64,000 nucleotides of DNA, taken from positions 145,521-209,520 of the forward strand of contig JAWXUL010000004.1 of assembly GCA_044432725.1 (NCBI GenBank). The letters are read 5' to 3'. A model generated the notes under the pieces. It was not told where the DNA came from. It saw only the letters and a list, made by a program, of their open reading frames with translations, and searched no databases. The first letter of the stretch is position 1. The number at the start of each line of letters is the position of its first letter. The position numbers and the translations under genes are program-made. The stretch is from JAWXUK01 sp044432725 (GTDB lineage Bacteria > Bacillota > Clostridia > Oscillospirales > Oscillospiraceae). Shown here piece after piece: positions 26,984 to 35,824 of this stretch.

Positions 26984-28339
26984 TTAAATCTCTCTATCCT
27001 TGGGCAAAACCAAGTGAAAGGAAGTCCCTTTTCCAACAGCACTATCAACTGTGATATTTCCGTGATGTAACTTAATGATTTGCTCCACCATAGAAAGTCC
27101 AACTCCCATGCTGTCAGATTGATTCTCGCTTCTTGCAGCGTCCACTCGATAAAATCGCTTGAAGATGTGATCTAAATCCTCTGCACCAATGCCAATACCA
27201 TCATCTTCCACGGTGATTTGTACAGTATCCTGATTTTCTGTTAAAGAAACTTTCACAAAGCCATCATCTTTTCCGTACTTCATTCCATTATCGATAAGAT
27301 TGGAAATCACTCGTATCATCAAAGTATAGTCGCAATCACAGAACACATTTTTCTCAATTTCAGAGAAAAGTTTTTTATTTTGGAGCAATAAGCTTTCTTG
27401 CTCTTCCAGAATAATGGTAATCAATTCAGATAAATCAACTTTTTCGTAATTGATTTTTTGCACTCCATTATCCAAACGCACTAAGTTCAACAAGGTAGAA
27501 ATCAGTTGTTGCATTTTTTTGCCTTGTCTGTAAATGGATTGAAAGGACTCTTGCTTCTCTTCTAGGGAGAAGTTTTCTTCCAACTGACTCTCGCATTCGG
27601 CTAGAATCACAGAAGTAGGGGTACGTAACTCATGAGAAACATCAGAAGAAAACTGTTTTTCAGAGATGAAAGCTTGTTCTAACTTAGAAAACATGGTATC
27701 AAAGGTCTGCGCAAGTTTGTGAATTTCATCTTTACCTTGATTCAAGTTGATTCGCTGAGACAAATCTTCCCCTTTTGTAATGTCTTCTGCTGTTTCAATA
27801 ATTTTTTCTAAGGGCTTGATGGACTTTTTGGTAATATAATAACTACCCAAAGCAGATAACAGGATAAAAATAGGCAAAGAAATAAAGGTAATATTGAACA
27901 AAAGAGTTATGGTTTCTGAAATTTCTGAGACAGATACAATACCACGTAGAAAAATATTGCCATTTTTGCTGTCTTCCACCAAAAAGTCATAGAGCAAATA
28001 CTGAACCCCGTCAAGATTCACAGAAGTCACTTCCCGATTGATCAGCGGATAAATGGTAAACAGAGCATGATCTGAAGCAAATCCCCCCAGAAGAACCCCG
28101 TCATCACTATAAACAAGTGTAGAAATGTGGTTTTCAAAGAGATCTAAGTCGTCTAAGTCCAATTTGCCTTTCTCCCACTCTACTTCTTCAGCGTTGTCGT
28201 GGACAATGTATTTCAGTTGTCGTTCCCCACTGGTTGCTGTGACAAATTGACTGATATACATCATAAATCCTAAAATAAAACAGGAAATCAATGTCATGAG
28301 GAGGCTATTCAGAACTGTGATTTTCGTTTTCATGGACAT
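26984..28339 (-). CDS. Membrane sensor histidine kinase of the PepSY operon
   Basis: The 451-residue kinase has a membrane helix at about 8-30, an extracellular sensor loop (about 31-155), and a second helix (about 157-178). A HAMP linker (180-232) and HisKA with DVSHELRTPTSV follow, and then an ATPase domain with NLIDNGMKYG, DDGIGIG and GVGLSMVEQ. It is a standard OmpR-class partner for the response regulator at the head of the operon. The start at 28339 is preceded by GAGGTGG. The neighbouring PepSY proteins may report to its extracellular sensor; this is inference from gene order. Confidence 0.9.
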   Translation of the reverse strand: MSMKTKITVLNSLLMTLISCFILGFMMYISQFVTATSGERQLKYIVHDNAEEVEWEKGKLDLDDLDLFENHISTLVYSDDGVLLGGFASDHALFTIYPLINREVTSVNLDGVQYLLYDFLVEDSKNGNIFLRGIVSVSEISETITLLFNITFISLPIFILLSALGSYYITKKSIKPLEKIIETAEDITKGEDLSQRINLNQGKDEIHKLAQTFDTMFSKLEQAFISEKQFSSDVSHELRTPTSVILAECESQLEENFSLEEKQESFQSIYRQGKKMQQLISTLLNLVRLDNGVQKINYEKVDLSELITIILEEQESLLLQNKKLFSEIEKNVFCDCDYTLMIRVISNLIDNGMKYGKDDGFVKVSLTENQDTVQITVEDDGIGIGAEDLDHIFKRFYRVDAARSENQSDSMGVGLSMVEQIIKLHHGNITVDSAVGKGTSFHLVLPKDREI

Positions 28340-28365
28340 AGAACCACCTCATTTTCCTTAATAAA

Positions 28366-28698
28366 TTAACGATAATCTATATCAACTTCTAATAATTGCC
28401 CAGAAATAGCATGGACTGTATATTCTGATTTTGTTTGTCCTTCATACCAGCTGACTTCGTAACGAGGAATAAAATCATCTAAATCTAGCTCGAAACGTAG
28501 GTAAGAAACCTGATTTTTCTGTAAATTAGCGTGACCCAAAGCGCTGTCACTAGCCTTCATGCCACCCACACCCCAAATCAAGGCACAGGCAAGTATGACT
28601 GGGATTCCAGTAAAAATAGCCACTTTGAAATATTTTTTCATACCTTTATTAGTGGCTTCTACCTTTTCTTCTACTATTGTTGCATTTATCTTTTTCAT
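28366..28698 (-). CDS. Small membrane-anchored PepSY protein
   Basis: The 110-residue protein has a basic N-terminus, one membrane helix (about 27-46) and one extracellular PepSY unit (SALGHANLQKNQVSYLRFE, then YEVSWYEGQTKSEYTVHAISG). PepSY domains are often found near peptidases and sensor kinases and may inhibit or sense proteases. The ATG at 28698 has AAGGAG upstream; an in-frame GTG nine bases earlier overlaps the spacer. It is placed between the repeat lipoprotein and the kinase, with 27 bases on each side. Confidence 0.8.
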   Translation of the reverse strand: MKKINATIVEEKVEATNKGMKKYFKVAIFTGIPVILACALIWGVGGMKASDSALGHANLQKNQVSYLRFELDLDDFIPRYEVSWYEGQTKSEYTVHAISGQLLEVDIDYR

Positions 28699-28725
28699 AA
28701 AAAACACTCCTTAAATCAAATATAA

Positions 28726-30699
28726 TTAGTCATAATCTTTGTCAAAATCAAGAATTGTGCCAGAATTTCCGTGGATCTCGTAGTCATATTCCGTTCTACC
28801 CACGTTAAACTCTACTTCATATTCAGGCACACCGTCATCATAGTCCAATTTCACTTTCAGACCAGAGACTTCACTTTCACTGACCCCTGCATGAGAAAGA
28901 GCAATAGACTTCGCTTTTGCCTCTCCAATCAAAGTGGTGGAAGTGCTAGGAGTGGTTGTGCCAGTGGAAGGAGTCGTTGTACCAGTGCTAGGAGTGCTAG
29001 TGGAAGGACGAGAAGTCTCCATATCTTGGTCATATTCTAAAATTGCACCAGTGGTTCCGTGGATTTCAAAGTCATACTCTGTATTATCTTTGTAAAATTC
29101 CACTTCATATTCGGGAATACCATCATCATAGTCTAAATTTACCTTCACGAAAGTCACTTGACTTTCACTCAGACCAACGTGAGAAAGAGCGATAGACTTC
29201 GCTTTTGCCTCTCCAATCAAAGTGGTGGAAGTGTTAGGAGTGCTGGTGCCAGTGGAAGGGCGAGCTGTTTCCATATCTTGGTCATATTCCAAAATCGCAC
29301 CAGTGGTTCCGTGGATTTCAAAGTCATATTCCGTATTATCTTTGTAAAATTCCACTTCATACTCAGGGACACCATCGTCATAGTCTAAATTCACCTTCAC
29401 GAAAGTCACTTGACTTTCACTCAAACCAACGTGAGAAAGAGCGATGGACTTCGCCTTTGCCTCTCCAATCAAAGTGGTGGAAGTGCTAGGTGTGGTGGTG
29501 CCAGTGGAAGGACGAGCCGTTTCCATATCTTGGTCATATTCTAAAATCGCACCAGTGGTTCCGTGGATTTCAAAGTCATATTCCGTATTATCTTTGTAAA
29601 ATTCCACTTCATACTCAGGGACACCATCGTCATAGTCTAAATTCACCTTCACGAAAGTCACTTGACTTTCACTCAAACCAACGTGAGAAAGAGCGATGGA
29701 CTTCGCTTTTGTTTCTCCAATCAAAGTGGTGGATGTGCTAGGTGTGGTGGTGCCAGTGGAAGGGCGAGCCGTTTCCATATCTTGGTCATATTCTAAAATT
29801 GTACCAGTGGTTCCGTGGATTTCAAAGTCATACTCTGTATTATCTTTGTAAAATTCTACTTCATATTCAGGGACACCATCGTCATAGTCTAAATTCACCT
29901 TCACGAAAGTCACTTGACTTTCACTCAAACCAACGTGAGAAAGAGCGATGGACTTCGCTTTTGCCTCTCCAATCAAAGTGGTGGAAGTGCTAGGAGTGGT
30001 GATGCTAGTGGAAGGAGTCGTTGTACCAGTGCTAGGAGTGATAGTGCCAGTGCTAGGAGTGCTAGTGCCTGTGCTAGGACGAGCTGTTTCCATATCTTGG
30101 TCATATTCCAAAATCGCACCAGTGGTTCCGTGAATTTCAAAGTCATACTCCGTATTATCTTTGTAAAATTCTACTTCATATTCAGGAATACCATCATCAT
30201 AGTCTAAATTCACCTTCACGAAAGTCACTTGACTTTCACTGAGACCAACGTGAGAAAGAGCGATGGACTTGGCTTTTGCCTCTCCAATCAAAGTGGTGGA
30301 AGTGCTAGGAGTGGTAGTGCCAGTGGAAGGGCGAGCTGTTTCCATTTCGTAGTCGATCTCTAAAACATCGCCAGTATTTCCGTTGATTTCATAATCATAT
30401 TCCATATTATCCACATAAAATTCAATTTCATACTCTGGGATACCGTTGTCATAGTCTAAATTCACTTTGACAAAAGTGACCTGACTTCCATCTACCTCCG
30501 CATGAGCCAGAGCAAGTTCTTTCGCTTCCTCTTCAGTCAACAGAGCATTTGTCGCAGCACCAACAATGCCGGCTGTGGAAGAGACCGAAGCATCCCCACT
30601 GGGGTTTGTTTGAATATCGACAGGCTGTGGTTCTTCTTGGCACCCCACCAAAAATAAGCTAGTTGCAAGGATTCCTGCTTTTAATAAAAAAGTTTTCAT
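28726..30699 (-). CDS. Lipoprotein with seven tandem PepSY units
   Basis: The 657-residue protein has a lipoprotein signal with lipobox LVGC (Cys20). Seven PepSY units of about 70 residues follow, separated by Thr/Ser/Pro linkers (PSTGTTTPSTSTT). Units 2 to 6 are almost identical (LIGEAKAKSIALSHVGLSES; NLDYDDG; EYDFEIHGTTG), while the first and last have diverged. A plain unit plus linker is 84 residues (252 bases). The linkers resemble those of surface proteins that span the wall. It is the second gene of the two-component operon, with AGGAGG before the start. The copy number could vary by recombination. The ligand of the units is unknown. Confidence 0.85.
   Translation of the reverse strand: MKTFLLKAGILATSLFLVGCQEEPQPVDIQTNPSGDASVSSTAGIVGAATNALLTEEEAKELALAHAEVDGSQVTFVKVNLDYDNGIPEYEIEFYVDNMEYDYEINGNTGDVLEIDYEMETARPSTGTTTPSTSTTLIGEAKAKSIALSHVGLSESQVTFVKVNLDYDDGIPEYEVEFYKDNTEYDFEIHGTTGAILEYDQDMETARPSTGTSTPSTGTITPSTGTTTPSTSITTPSTSTTLIGEAKAKSIALSHVGLSESQVTFVKVNLDYDDGVPEYEVEFYKDNTEYDFEIHGTTGTILEYDQDMETARPSTGTTTPSTSTTLIGETKAKSIALSHVGLSESQVTFVKVNLDYDDGVPEYEVEFYKDNTEYDFEIHGTTGAILEYDQDMETARPSTGTTTPSTSTTLIGEAKAKSIALSHVGLSESQVTFVKVNLDYDDGVPEYEVEFYKDNTEYDFEIHGTTGAILEYDQDMETARPSTGTSTPNTSTTLIGEAKAKSIALSHVGLSESQVTFVKVNLDYDDGIPEYEVEFYKDNTEYDFEIHGTTGAILEYDQDMETSRPSTSTPSTGTTTPSTGTTTPSTSTTLIGEAKAKSIALSHAGVSESEVSGLKVKLDYDDGVPEYEVEFNVGRTEYDYEIHGNSGTILDFDKDYD
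28900..30330. repeat. Near-identical tandem repeats encoding PepSY units
   Basis: The conserved segment around CAATCAAAGTGGTGG recurs near 28927, 29215, 29467, 29719, 29971 and 30286. The shortest spacing is about 252 bases; longer spacings come from extra linker codons. The high DNA identity, third positions included, points to recent duplication or gene conversion. Confidence 0.85.
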
Positions 30700-30774
30700 A
30701 ATCTTTTCCTCCTAAAAATAGATATGTGATTCAAAGCTGTATCATCTTTGTATCTATATCTTATCAAGGAAAGG

Positions 30775-30789
30775 TTAAGAGAAGATTAA
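30775..30789 (-). promoter_or_regulatory. Candidate operator for the operon's response regulator
   Basis: Two TTAA cores (30775-30778 and 30786-30789) are spaced 11 bases apart as direct repeats. This is one helical turn, as expected for an OmpR/PhoB-type dimer. They lie about 75-90 bases upstream of the PepSY lipoprotein start. A hairpin-like repeat at about 30868-30899 separates them from the regulator gene. Confidence 0.4.
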
Positions 30790-30906
30790 AGGGAAAAAGT
30801 TTTTTATTTATTTTTTTATGCCTTAACTTGGGGGAGTAGAAGAGGTATCGTTATCTATATGTATCAGGGAATTTCTTATGATTTCATGAGAAATCCCCTG
30901 TTTTTC

Positions 30907-31578
30907 TTAATTTTCTCTCAGCACATAGCCACTACCACGGACGGTGTGAATGAGTTTTTGTTCAAAGGGGTCATCTATTTTTTTTCTTAAATATCGGATG
31001 TATACATTCACTAAATTACTTCCACCCTCATAATCATAACTCCAAATGTGATTTTCGATTTGTTCTCTGGTCAGTACATGATTGACATGATACAGCATAT
31101 ATTCCAATATTGCGTATTCTTTAGAGGAAAGCTCCACTTCACTCCCTCCTCGGGTGACTTTTCGGGTGCTGGTATTCATCACAAGGTCGGAAATTTGTAA
31201 TACATGGGTATTTTGCTGTGGTTTCATGCGCAATAACACACGACAACGAGCCAACAATTCCTCGAAAGAAAAGGGCTTTACCATATAATCATTGGCACCC
31301 AGATCAAGCCCCTTCACTAAATCTTCTGTGGTGTCTTTGGCTGTGAGAAATAAAACAGGACTTAGAATATTCTGTTGACGCATTTCTGTCAAAACAGTAT
31401 AACCATCTTTTTTTGGCATCATAATATCCAAAATAATCATATCATATGTGGTATTTTCGATGTAATACATGGCATCTTCCCCATCGAAACAGGAATCCAC
31501 CCCATAACCAGCTTTTTTTAATGTTTGAGTCACCAGTTTATTCAAATCCTTTTGGTCCTCACAAAGTAGTATTCGCAT
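30907..31578 (-). CDS. OmpR/PhoB-family response regulator
   Basis: The 223-residue protein has a receiver domain (RILLCEDQKDL; acceptor Asp in IILDIMMPKKDG near residue 51; conserved Lys in MVKPFSFEEL). A C-terminal winged helix follows, with EVELSSKEYAILEYML and VYIRYLRKKID. It should control the downstream PepSY genes and kinase. The ATG at 31578 has GGGGTG upstream; an upstream in-frame GTG overlaps that ribosome site. Confidence 0.92.
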   Translation of the reverse strand: MRILLCEDQKDLNKLVTQTLKKAGYGVDSCFDGEDAMYYIENTTYDMIILDIMMPKKDGYTVLTEMRQQNILSPVLFLTAKDTTEDLVKGLDLGANDYMVKPFSFEELLARCRVLLRMKPQQNTHVLQISDLVMNTSTRKVTRGGSEVELSSKEYAILEYMLYHVNHVLTREQIENHIWSYDYEGGSNLVNVYIRYLRKKIDDPFEQKLIHTVRGSGYVLREN

Positions 31579-31601
31579 TGTTATCACCCCTTATATAAGG
31601 C

Positions 31602-31630
31602 AGTATAACACAATTTTACCCCTTTGTCCA
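31602..31630 (-). promoter_or_regulatory. Promoter of the PepSY two-component operon
   Basis: On the minus strand TGGACA, a 17-base spacer and TATACT preceded by TG-n. It lies about 24 bases before the response-regulator start codon. Confidence 0.75.
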
Positions 31631-31649
31631 GATAAGGCATGAAATAGGA

Positions 31650-31694
31650 AACAGCCCCTCAATCCTAAAAAAAGTAAAGGAATGATGAGCTGTT
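31650..31694 (-). terminator. Possible terminator of the alpha-galactosidase operon
   Basis: AACAGC (31650-31655) pairs with GCTGTT (31689-31694) with an imperfect inner stem. On the minus strand a TTTCC stretch follows. It lies about 40 bases after the galactosidase stop codon. Confidence 0.4.
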
Positions 31695-31734
31695 GCCCTA
31701 GTTTTGTTTCAATTTGTTTTGAGAGGAGTTTCTC

Positions 31735-33966
31735 TTATTTTCCGTGGAATACGTATAGCTGAGAAGTGAAATCCCCTTTGTCTGTGCCAGAAGTATACTT
31801 CCCTTTGAAATTTTCTCCTTGAATCAGCCCAGTGAATTCAGTTTCCAAAATCATGCCACAGTGCATAAGTTCGTCTCCATAATAATTCTTATCTTGACAA
31901 GAGTAGCACAAATCCTCGTCAAGCCCCACTAATTTGATTTTTTTCAAGGAAGGATTTGGGGTTGCCAGAATTTTATAATATCCTAAAATCGCTGTCTTGC
32001 GATCAGGTGAAACCACCATCCAACTATAATAATTCCCTTGTTGCAAGCGATAAAAGTCCCCTAGCTGAATCACGTCTCGGTATTCTTTGAAAAAAGAAAT
32101 TTGCTCTTTCACTTGACTTTTTTCTTCTTCACTCATTTGATTCAAATCCAGTTCATAGCCGAAAGTGCCGAAAAATGCTACATTGGCTCGCATGGACAAA
32201 TTGGTTTTTCGATCTACTTGGTGATTGGGTATGGCTGCCACATGGCTTCCCATAGATACCACAGGAAATGCCATCGAAGTGCCATATTGAATGTGTAAAC
32301 GCTCCACGGCATCGGTATCATCAGAAGTCCAAGCTTGAGGGGCATAGTACAACATCCCAGCATCAAATCTGCCTCCCCCAGAAGCACAAGATTCAAACAA
32401 AATCTTTGGATAACGTCCAATTAACTTTTCGTAAAGACGATAAACCCCTAAAATATAGCGATGGAAAAATTCTTGTTGGCGATTTGCGGATAAAGCGGGG
32501 GAAAAAGCTTCAGTGATATTCCGATTCATGTCCCATTTAATGTAGGAAATGTTGACTTGATCCAATGTCTTGCACATAATATCAAAAATGTAGTCTACCA
32601 CTTCGTCTCTGGAAAAATCCAATACAAATTGATTTCTGCCATAAGATTTAGGACGATTTGGTGTCTGTATCACCCAAGCAGGGTGAGATTGATATAATTC
32701 GCTGACTTCATTCACCATTTCAGGTTCGAACCAAAGTCCAAAATCCAAACCAAGCTCATTGATTTTCTCACACAAACCAGAGACACCATGAGGCAATTTT
32801 TCCACATAGTCCCACCAATCCCCCAAAGAACTGGTATCATTGTCTCGTTTCCCAAACCAACCATCATCTAGCACAAAAAGTTCTACCCCAAGCTCTTTGG
32901 CTTTTGTAGCAATATTCAAGATACTTTCTTCGGTGAAATCAAAATAAGTCGCTTCCCAGTTGTTAATCAAAATGGGACGGCTTTTCCCTTGATATGCCCC
33001 ACGCATCAAGTGATTCCGATATAAATTATGAAAACTTTGACTCATGCCATTCAAGCCATTGTCGCTATAGACCATCACAGCTTCAGGGCTTTGGAAGGTG
33101 GCAGAGGGAGAAAGTTCCCAAGAAAATCCAAAGGGATTGATTCCCATCATCACACGAGTGACGTCATAGCAATCCACTTGGGCACTGGCAAGGAAATTTC
33201 CACTATAGATGAGAGAAAATCCGTATACTTCCCCCTGATGTTCCGTGGTTTCCTTTCTTTTTAAGGCGAGAAAAGGATTGTGACTGGCAGAACTGGTGCC
33301 ACGACTACTGGAAACAGAGGTCGTGCCTTTGGAAAGAGGACGTGTGCTGATGTGACGTTCTCTGCTCCAAGCACCATCTAAAGTAACCATCTCATAATCT
33401 GCATCATACAAGTCCAAAGAAAGGGACATCCCACGTTCCAGCCAAAGGCTCTTCGTGCCAAGATTTGCAAAGGAAACACTGCGCACCACAGCAGACTCAT
33501 TTTGGAAGAGATGATAAAACAGCGTGATTTCAGCAGAGATTTCCTTGTCCTCTAAGACAATTTCCAGTGTCTCCACCTCTTTTTCCTCTTTCCCATGGGT
33601 GTGGGGTAAGGAGGAAAGGGCTTTCTTTCCCTGATAAATGCGATGGCTTTGATATTGGAAATTGGTGATGCGACTGCCGTTTTCTTGGAGAATTTCATAG
33701 GCTGGGTCACGAAAATCTCCAGTACCATAAGCAGGATACTCTTGCTTTAGCACTTCCAAAGAGAAGTCTAAATCTCCTTGAAAGGTACATGGGGCAAGAA
33801 TACAGGCACGCTCCACCAGTAAATGGTCAAAAGAAGGGCGATCTTTCATGGCTTTCCCGAAATATAATTGACCCAGTTGTTGATTTTTCAGAATGGTGAA
33901 AATATAAGAAATTTTCCCGTTATTCAAATGAAATGTTTTACTCTCTTCATGAAATATAATTGACAT
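31735..33966 (-). CDS. GH36 alpha-galactosidase
   Basis: The 743-residue cytosolic enzyme should release galactose from alpha-galactosides such as melibiose or raffinose. It has the N-terminal beta-supersandwich and a TIM barrel with FVLDDGWFGKRDND, WFEPEMVN, YIKWDMNR (nucleophile Asp) and SDDTDA (acid/base Asp), the standard GH36 residues. Length and motifs fit bacterial family members. It has no signal peptide, so the substrate must be imported, presumably by the adjacent symporter nine bases upstream. It is the last gene of the LacI-controlled unit. Confidence 0.93.
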   Translation of the reverse strand: MSIIFHEESKTFHLNNGKISYIFTILKNQQLGQLYFGKAMKDRPSFDHLLVERACILAPCTFQGDLDFSLEVLKQEYPAYGTGDFRDPAYEILQENGSRITNFQYQSHRIYQGKKALSSLPHTHGKEEKEVETLEIVLEDKEISAEITLFYHLFQNESAVVRSVSFANLGTKSLWLERGMSLSLDLYDADYEMVTLDGAWSRERHISTRPLSKGTTSVSSSRGTSSASHNPFLALKRKETTEHQGEVYGFSLIYSGNFLASAQVDCYDVTRVMMGINPFGFSWELSPSATFQSPEAVMVYSDNGLNGMSQSFHNLYRNHLMRGAYQGKSRPILINNWEATYFDFTEESILNIATKAKELGVELFVLDDGWFGKRDNDTSSLGDWWDYVEKLPHGVSGLCEKINELGLDFGLWFEPEMVNEVSELYQSHPAWVIQTPNRPKSYGRNQFVLDFSRDEVVDYIFDIMCKTLDQVNISYIKWDMNRNITEAFSPALSANRQQEFFHRYILGVYRLYEKLIGRYPKILFESCASGGGRFDAGMLYYAPQAWTSDDTDAVERLHIQYGTSMAFPVVSMGSHVAAIPNHQVDRKTNLSMRANVAFFGTFGYELDLNQMSEEEKSQVKEQISFFKEYRDVIQLGDFYRLQQGNYYSWMVVSPDRKTAILGYYKILATPNPSLKKIKLVGLDEDLCYSCQDKNYYGDELMHCGMILETEFTGLIQGENFKGKYTSGTDKGDFTSQLYVFHGK

Positions 33967-33975
33967 AATATGCTC

Positions 33976-35694
33976 CTATTCTCCTTTGGTGGATTCTTCT
34001 GTTTCTGATTTGTTGCTTGCTTTTTCCATGGCAAAGGCGCCACAGAAAGAAATGGCTGCCACTGCAACAATGGCAAGGAAAGTGCTACTGGTAAAACCAG
34101 TGGCAGAAGCCAGTCCAAGGTCAGAGAAGATAATATACATGGACAGCATAATGAAAATCACAAAGCTACCTGCTTTGAAGCGATTTTTCCAAGGAGTAAT
34201 TTCAACCAAATGATTGTTTTCCAGCACAAAATCATGATCCATTGGTTTCATTTTTCCAATGACGTGCATGATCAGGCAAGAAATCACAAACAAAATGGCA
34301 GAGACGTGTAAATAGTGGAGATCCACTTTAAATACCAGTTGAGACAAGCCATAAGTGGTGACAAAGAATGTGATGGCGATTTTTGCAGCAATGGGAGGGA
34401 CTCTTTTGGTCATGTAACCCATGAAAATAATGGTGAAAATGGGTACATTGAAAAATCCATTGATGGTTTGCAAATAATCATAAAGACCAGTGGGAGCGTT
34501 CATAATAAAAGGTGCACAGAACATAGAGAAGAAAGCCACAACCAAGCCGAATTTCTTCCCGACTTTCACCAAATCTTCTTCGCTTGTATCTTTCCCCCAT
34601 TTAGGACGATAGACATCAAAGGCGAACAAAGTAGAAGCAGAATTTAACACACCATTAAAGGTAGAAAGAATGGCACCCATCATAGCAGAGGCAAAAAAGC
34701 CAACCAAAGGCAAAGGAAGAACTGTTTTCACCAATTCAGGATAAATAATATCAGGGTTTTCCACATCAGGACCAAGGATTTGATATGCCATAATGCCAGG
34801 GATGATTAAAATGATAGGGGTTAAAACTTTCAAAAGACCAGCATAGATAAATCCTTTTTGTCCCTCTTCCAAATTCTTCGCAGCCAAACCACGTTGGACA
34901 ATACTTTGGTCTGTGCCCCAATAATACAAATTCACCAAAAGCAAACCAGTAAACATGGTGGACATAGGCAGTGGGTCAGTGTTGGAACCAATGGCATTGA
35001 ATTTTTCTGGCGTAGAGGTGAAAAAGAGTTCAAGACCTGCACCCATATTCCCATCTCCCAGATAAAGGAGAGCAAAAACAGGTACCAACAGTCCACCAAT
35101 CACCAAGGCAATTCCGTTGATGGTATCAGAAATGGCAACGGCTCTCAGTCCGCCAAAGACAGCATAGCAAATTCCAATCAACCCAATGGTCCACACAGTC
35201 ACCCAAATGCCTTGGGCGTAAGAAATACCAAAAAATGCCGAGACATCGAAGATCTGTGACATTGCCACAGCACCAGAATACAAGGTAATGGGCAACATAT
35301 TTACGATGTAGCTAATTAAAAAGAGAATTGCCACAAACTGACGGGTACCATTGTCAAAACGAGATTGGATAAATTGGGGGATGGTGGTGATTCCTTGCTT
35401 CAAATAACGTGGAATTAGAAACAGAGCAATCAAAATTAAAGTGATCCCAGAACCAACTTCCCAGCCCATCACGCTCATGTTGTGGGTATAAGCTTGGGCT
35501 GACATTCCCACAAAACTGACAGCTGAGAGATTGGTCAAAAGAAGGGAAGAAGCAATCACTCCTCCTGTAAAGCTTCTGCCTCCCAGAAAATAACCGTCAC
35601 TTGTGGATTTCTCCATATTTTTTGTTTTGAAAAAAGTAATTGCACCCACTGTGCAAGCGAAAATAAGAAAACTAATAATAACCATACTATCCAT
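33976..35694 (-). CDS. Sodium:solute symporter (SSS family)
   Basis: The 572-residue protein is almost wholly membrane-embedded, with about 14 predicted helices. SSS features include the GGRSFTGG segment near residue 38, the GGLRAVAISDTING block near 180 and long helices throughout. SSS carriers use sodium to import sugars such as galactose, among other solutes. Its place directly before the alpha-galactosidase suggests uptake of galactose or a galactoside. AAAGGATG precedes the ATG. A LacI-type operator lies 32 bases upstream of the start. Confidence 0.88.
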   Translation of the reverse strand: MDSMVIISFLIFACTVGAITFFKTKNMEKSTSDGYFLGGRSFTGGVIASSLLLTNLSAVSFVGMSAQAYTHNMSVMGWEVGSGITLILIALFLIPRYLKQGITTIPQFIQSRFDNGTRQFVAILFLISYIVNMLPITLYSGAVAMSQIFDVSAFFGISYAQGIWVTVWTIGLIGICYAVFGGLRAVAISDTINGIALVIGGLLVPVFALLYLGDGNMGAGLELFFTSTPEKFNAIGSNTDPLPMSTMFTGLLLVNLYYWGTDQSIVQRGLAAKNLEEGQKGFIYAGLLKVLTPIILIIPGIMAYQILGPDVENPDIIYPELVKTVLPLPLVGFFASAMMGAILSTFNGVLNSASTLFAFDVYRPKWGKDTSEEDLVKVGKKFGLVVAFFSMFCAPFIMNAPTGLYDYLQTINGFFNVPIFTIIFMGYMTKRVPPIAAKIAITFFVTTYGLSQLVFKVDLHYLHVSAILFVISCLIMHVIGKMKPMDHDFVLENNHLVEITPWKNRFKAGSFVIFIMLSMYIIFSDLGLASATGFTSSTFLAIVAVAAISFCGAFAMEKASNKSETEESTKGE

Positions 35695-35725
35695 AAAATA
35701 ACATCCTTTCTTCTGTGTTCTTCTG

Positions 35726-35739
35726 TGAACACGTGTTCA
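35726..35739. promoter_or_regulatory. LacI-type operator before the symporter gene
   Basis: TGAACACGTGTTCA is a perfect 14-bp palindrome with a central CG, typical for LacI/GalR regulators. The same motif recurs before the repressor gene itself. I see no convincing promoter hexamers around it. Confidence 0.85.
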
Positions 35740-35755
35740 TTTTTCTTTTGTAAGA

Positions 35756-35778
35756 AACTCACGCTTTTTACGTGAGTT
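35756..35778 (-). terminator. Hairpin after the LacI-type gene
   Basis: AACTCACG pairs exactly with CGTGAGTT around a seven-base loop. On the minus strand only a weak T-rich tail follows, so read-through into the symporter gene is possible. Confidence 0.5.
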
Positions 35779-35824
35779 ATGAGGGGGAAATCTTTTCCAG
35801 TTATTGTTAAATGCCTATTTTTTT

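Noticed and set aside
28900..30330. CRISPR-like or noncoding repeat array, and several plus-strand open frames across it
   Set aside because: The repeats are about 252 bases or more with no unique spacers, keep one minus-strand reading frame and encode PepSY units; the plus-strand frames only mirror them.
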